DNA from: CAYIFA01 sp964362625
GTDB taxonomy: Bacteria > Patescibacteriota > Minisyncoccia > 1-14-0-10-42-19
Length of the DNA stretch: 8,143 nucleotides
Assembly (NCBI GenBank): GCA_964362625.1
Contig: CAYIFA010000039.1
Coordinates: forward strand, 1-8,143
Direction: 5' to 3'
Position numbers and translations under genes: made by a program. The notes beneath the pieces were generated by a model. It was given only the letters and a program-made list of their open reading frames with translations, ran no database searches and was not told the origin of the DNA. Numbering within the stretch: the first letter of the stretch is position 1; each line of letters opens with the position of its first letter. Of this stretch, positions 5,071-8,143 are shown one piece after another.

Positions 5071-5082
5071 ATCGATCTAAAA

Positions 5083-6174
5083 TTATTTTTGTAATATTCT
5101 CGCGATTGCCAACTCAAGCTGCAATGTCGGGTACGGGCTTTGAAAACGCTGGCTCGCGGATTCAAGTAAGATCGTGAGCGTTCGTTCCAGTTCCGCCGCA
5201 GGCATCAAGCCGAGTTTTCCGAGCAAAAAATTATATTCCCGCTCGGCCAGCTGTTCTTTTAACCCATCCCGCATTGGTGGATTTAATGACAGCAGTAAAA
5301 GATGGCGGAAATTCCGTAAAAGAACTTTTAGCATCAGTTGGCCGCCTCCGCCGGATTTTTCTAGTTCGCAAATACTCTGATAAGCCAACTCGGAGTTTTT
5401 GGAAAAAATAGCTTCGGTTATGGCCTCGACTAATTTTACCGGAGGCACTCCCAAAACCGCATGAATTTCGTTCTCTCCGATTTTTCCGTTGCCCGCGGCC
5501 GCGACTTGTGCCAAATAATTCAAGGCATCACGAAGTGAGCCATCAGCAAAAAATGAAATCATTCCAGCGGCCTCTTTGGCGAGTTCCATTCCCTCTTTTT
5601 TTGCCACACTTAGAAGAGATTTTTGAATTGTCATCTCCGTAAGCGGCTTGAAGCGAAAATGCTGGGTGCGCGAAACAACTGTTTCAAGCAGTTTTTCCGG
5701 TTCGGTGGTGGCCATAATAAACAAGATATGCGCCGGCGGTTCCTCCAGAATTTTAAGGAGCGCGTTAAACGCGTCCTTAGTCATCATGTGAATCTCATCT
5801 ATTATATAAGTCTTTCGCGCGGCGTGGGCAGGCGCAAGATAGGCGTATTCTTTCAACGCCCGCACTTCGTCAATCCCGCGATTGGAAGCGGCATCAATCT
5901 CAACTAAGTCGAGGGTGTTGCCAGAGATAAAATCCCGGCAAATTTCACACTTGCCACACGGAATGCTCGCGGGCGATTGGCAGTTTACTGCTCTCGCCAA
6001 AATTCTCGCGACACTGGTTTTCCCGCTCCCGCGCGGCCCGGAAAAAAGATAGGCATGACTAACGCGTCGATCGGCCACCGATTTTTCCAGCACCGAAATA
6101 ACATGATCCTGGCCTAAAACTTCACTAAAATTAGCCGGCCGGTATTTGCGATAAAGCGCAAAATTCTCCGCCAT
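5083..6174 (-). CDS. dnaX: DNA polymerase III clamp-loader subunit gamma (DnaX, no tau region)
   Basis: Clamp-loader AAA+ ATPase that opens and loads the sliding clamp at primer-template junctions. Motifs in the 363-residue protein are LYRKYRP at the N-terminus, Walker A GPRGSGKT (46-53), and four zinc-binding cysteines (C65, C73, C76, C79). Walker B DEIH follows at 126-129, then sensor-1 region MATTEP (154-159), the SRT trimer finger (168-170) and sensor-2 GSLRDAL (212-218). Domain III, the oligomerisation collar, follows to the end. The protein stops where E. coli gamma would, so the tau domains that bind DnaB and the polymerase alpha subunit are missing. No slippery A-run capable of frameshifting into a longer product is seen near the 3' end, and alternative frames close quickly. 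The ATG at 6174 begins MAENFALYRKYRP, matching family starts. The promoter lies directly upstream. Confidence 0.96.
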   Translation of the reverse strand: MAENFALYRKYRPANFSEVLGQDHVISVLEKSVADRRVSHAYLFSGPRGSGKTSVARILARAVNCQSPASIPCGKCEICRDFISGNTLDLVEIDAASNRGIDEVRALKEYAYLAPAHAARKTYIIDEIHMMTKDAFNALLKILEEPPAHILFIMATTEPEKLLETVVSRTQHFRFKPLTEMTIQKSLLSVAKKEGMELAKEAAGMISFFADGSLRDALNYLAQVAAAGNGKIGENEIHAVLGVPPVKLVEAITEAIFSKNSELAYQSICELEKSGGGGQLMLKVLLRNFRHLLLLSLNPPMRDGLKEQLAEREYNFLLGKLGLMPAAELERTLTILLESASQRFQSPYPTLQLELAIARILQK

Positions 6175-6180
6175 TAGACA

Positions 6181-6208
6181 ATTATACTTAAATTCTAATA
6201 AATTTCAA
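6181..6208 (-). promoter_or_regulatory. dnaX promoter, probably giving a leaderless mRNA
   Basis: On the minus strand TTGAAA (complement of 6203-6208) and a perfect TATAAT (complement of 6181-6186) are 16 bp apart. Only 6 nt lie between the TATAAT and the ATG at 6174. The usual start 6-7 nt after the -10 falls on the A of the start codon. No purine-rich ribosome site is present, in agreement with leaderless initiation. The whole promoter fits in the 43-bp gap after the GtrA-like gene. Confidence 0.72.
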
Positions 6209-6217
6209 CAAAAAATT

Positions 6218-6838
6218 TCATGCTCTAAAAACAATTAGTTTAAAGCCAATGAAATTCCAGATGAGGCCGATGGCCGAACCGGCAACTGCTCCGAGATTAG
6301 CCCAAAGTTTTAAATCGAGGCCAAATTGCGGCCCAATGGCGCTTACCACGAACGAGGCAATTCCGACATTTATCGTTATGCCGATCACGCTCACCACTAA
6401 AAACTGCGCGTATTCCTTTAACGAAGTCCGCTGACCCGATGCCGCGGTGAAACCTAAATCTGGAATCTTGCGGAAAGTCCAATATTTATTTACGAAGTAA
6501 CTATTCGTAGCCGCCGCAATAAAAGATAACGTCTTAAATAATGTAAATGGTAAGCCGCTTACCAGTCCGGTCATAAACATCAGCAGATTTAAAATTCCGA
6601 AATCAATGGCCGCGGCCAAAAATCCCGCGACCGCGAACCTGGCGAATTGCCGCATGAATCCAATCCATCGTGAAAGAAATGCTCCCAGCCAAATGCCGAC
6701 CACCCACAAAACAGGGATTATTGCCAATATCCAAAAATTGCCGAATGGCAGTTCCAGGCCAAGATTTTTTAGAATCGGCACTGCTAGTAGGGCGGTAAAA
6801 AATCCAATGGCGCTCGCAACTATATAATCCTTGGTCAT
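6218..6838 (-). CDS. GtrA-like family membrane protein
   Basis: An integral membrane protein of 206 residues. Two hydrophobic helices come first (about 4-22 and 34-55), followed by the four-helix GtrA domain (about 64-88, 97-116, 142-166, 178-203). Typical family features are the QFARFAVAGFLAAAIDFGI opening (64-82), NSYFVNKYWTFR (112-123) between helices, and GLIWNFIGFKLIVF (191-204) at the end. The loop at 123-141 is polar. GtrA proteins are thought to help move undecaprenyl-phosphate-linked sugars across the membrane for surface polysaccharide modification. The transport role here is inferred from family. It starts 13 nt after the upstream ATPase gene without a Shine-Dalgarno, so the two probably form one transcript. 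No glycosyltransferase partner is in view. Confidence 0.88.
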   Translation of the reverse strand: MTKDYIVASAIGFFTALLAVPILKNLGLELPFGNFWILAIIPVLWVVGIWLGAFLSRWIGFMRQFARFAVAGFLAAAIDFGILNLLMFMTGLVSGLPFTLFKTLSFIAAATNSYFVNKYWTFRKIPDLGFTAASGQRTSLKEYAQFLVVSVIGITINVGIASFVVSAIGPQFGLDLKLWANLGAVAGSAIGLIWNFIGFKLIVFRA

Positions 6839-6851
6839 AGAAAATTAATAA

Positions 6852-8143
6852 TTAAGTTTGGTATCTTTTGGCAATCTCCCCTTCCACTTGCTCGCGCGGC
6901 ACTCCGTATTTAGTTGAAGAGAGCTCACGGATAGCTTCGGCAATCGAAATGTTGCCAGCGGTAGGCGGTATGGTCGCGATATCAAAAGGCTTTGTTGTCT
7001 TGCCGCGCGAAAGCATTTTTACAAACGCATGATAATTTTCAATATTCATTAAATCATAGGCCGAAAACACCGGCTCAAATTGCTTTTCGATTGTCTCGGT
7101 ATCTTCACGCCCGATGCGAAAACTCACGAGCGTTCCGACATTGCCGAAAACCGCCTTGCGAATTTCATCGGTAAGCTGACCAATAAACTGATGAGCCATA
7201 ATTAAACTCAAACGGTACTTCCTGGCTTCCGATAAAATTGTTGCGATTGACGGAGTTGTAAAATTATGAAACTCATCCATGTATAAGTAAAAATCCTTGC
7301 GCTCTTCTCCTGGTTGATCAGCTCGTGAAAACGAAGCCATCAAAATTTTTCCGACAATGACCAAACCGAGCAACGCCGAATTCAATTCTCCAAGCCGGCC
7401 CTTTGACAGATTTACTAAAAGAATTTTCTGGTTATCCATAACCTCTCGCATATTGAATGCGGAGTGTTCTTGAGCTATAATCGGCCGCATAATCTCGTTG
7501 GATAAAAATGTGTCGAACTTGGAAGTTATATACGGCACAAGGTTGGCCAGCGAATGTTCGCCGCCGGTTTTTTCGGCAACCTCCTTCCAAAAAGAATTTA
7601 CCACCGGATTTTTGGAACGGGAAATTTTATATTCGCGATAGGCCTTATCCGACATAACGCGAATAATATCTAAAAGCGTGCTGCCGCTTGCCGGATCTTC
7701 AATTACTAAGTGAGTGGCATTTCGGAAATACTGCTGAAAAATAGGGCCCATTGACTCCGGAACATCGCCATATAACTTTATAAAAATCTGCATCAACTCT
7801 TCCACGACAAAAGTTTTTTGTTCCGGATAATTTTGGTCATACTCCAAAAAATTCATGCCCATCGGTCTTTTGATATCTCCGGGGTCAAAATAAATAACGT
7901 CGTCTATCCGATTGGTCGGCACAAAACTAAGAATATCGTTAACCATATCGCCATGCGGATCAATTACCGCAAGGCCCCGGCCTTCGGCAATATCCTGTTT
8001 CATCAAATTCTTCAAAAATTCGGTTTTCCCGGTGCCGGTCTGCCCGATCACATATAAATGGCGCCGGCGGTCTTCATCGGTCATATGAATTTCGGTCTCG
8101 TCGCCGCGAAAGATGTTTTTTCCGATTAATAATCCCGAAGCCG
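6852..8143 (-). CDS. TraG/VirD4-like type IV coupling ATPase, 5' end outside window
   Basis: The frame is open to the window edge; 19 further codons precede the Met at 8084 and include the family-like GLLIGKNIFRGDE, so the true start lies beyond 8143. Numbering from Met 8084, Walker A GQTGTGKT is at 14-21, AVIDPHGDM at 39-47, and Walker B FYLYMDEFHNF at 265-275. HQFIGQL is at 298-304, the stretch conserved in TraG/TraD/VirD4-type proteins. This is a RecA-like hexameric ATPase of the HerA/VirD4 clan, which pumps DNA or protein through a membrane channel. A membrane-anchoring N-terminus, if any, is out of view. No relaxase or mating-channel gene is visible, so conjugation cannot be claimed. In CPR bacteria such proteins are often placed near type IV pilus or secretion genes. 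GtrA follows 13 nt later. Confidence 0.88.
   Translation of the reverse strand, partial: ASGLLIGKNIFRGDETEIHMTDEDRRRHLYVIGQTGTGKTEFLKNLMKQDIAEGRGLAVIDPHGDMVNDILSFVPTNRIDDVIYFDPGDIKRPMGMNFLEYDQNYPEQKTFVVEELMQIFIKLYGDVPESMGPIFQQYFRNATHLVIEDPASGSTLLDIIRVMSDKAYREYKISRSKNPVVNSFWKEVAEKTGGEHSLANLVPYITSKFDTFLSNEIMRPIIAQEHSAFNMREVMDNQKILLVNLSKGRLGELNSALLGLVIVGKILMASFSRADQPGEERKDFYLYMDEFHNFTTPSIATILSEARKYRLSLIMAHQFIGQLTDEIRKAVFGNVGTLVSFRIGREDTETIEKQFEPVFSAYDLMNIENYHAFVKMLSRGKTTKPFDIATIPPTAGNISIAEAIRELSSTKYGVPREQVEGEIAKRYQT

Noticed and set aside
6249..8057. Short plus-strand ORFs opposite the GtrA-like and ATPase genes
   Set aside because: All lie antisense within confidently identified genes and have no motifs or ribosome sites.

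Overview
The window looks like chromosomal DNA from a Candidate Phyla Radiation (Patescibacteria, Parcubacteria-like) bacterium. This is inferred from gene content and style. There is a short gamma-only DnaX with no tau domains, a small GtrA-like membrane protein, and a TraG/VirD4-type ATPase of a kind common in these genomes. A compact HTH protein and a Cys-rich mini-protein sit beside them, genes are tightly packed, and most starts have no visible Shine-Dalgarno. TGA is used as a normal stop, so the recoded Gracilibacteria/SR1 code does not apply. No 16S or ribosomal protein marker is present, so the lineage remains an inference.

Left part (1-1662, plus strand): purB, adenylosuccinate lyase, is complete. 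It has an upstream AT-rich region with small direct and inverted repeats, a strong GGAGG ribosome site that selects a TTG start, and a clear intrinsic terminator. A second intrinsic terminator faces it and serves the next gene, which is on the minus strand.

Middle part (1663-4056, minus strand): this is the less familiar, accessory-looking part. It has an orphan 122-residue protein, an alpha/beta hydrolase with a GHSRGG nucleophile elbow, a 350-base stretch that seems to hold a frameshifted small gene on the plus strand, and an uncharacterised 230-residue protein. That last protein's promoter appears to abut its start codon.

Right part (4057-8143, minus strand): genes are listed in transcription order. 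First is a 5'-truncated TraG/VirD4-like ATPase, followed 13 nt later by a GtrA-like membrane protein. dnaX comes next with its own near-consensus promoter, whose -10 box lies 6 nt before the ATG, suggesting a leaderless mRNA. A cysteine-rich zinc-binding mini-protein starts 12 nt after dnaX. Next is an AT-rich HTH protein preceded by a 27-bp palindrome, and finally tRNA-Gln(UUG) with an encoded CCA. The HTH gene's last codons and stop lie inside the first 10 nt of the tRNA.

I see no CRISPR array, transposase, restriction system or clear defence island. The best leads for novelty are the leaderless promoter layout, the palindrome-controlled HTH gene overlapping the tRNA, and the two uncharacterised proteins.
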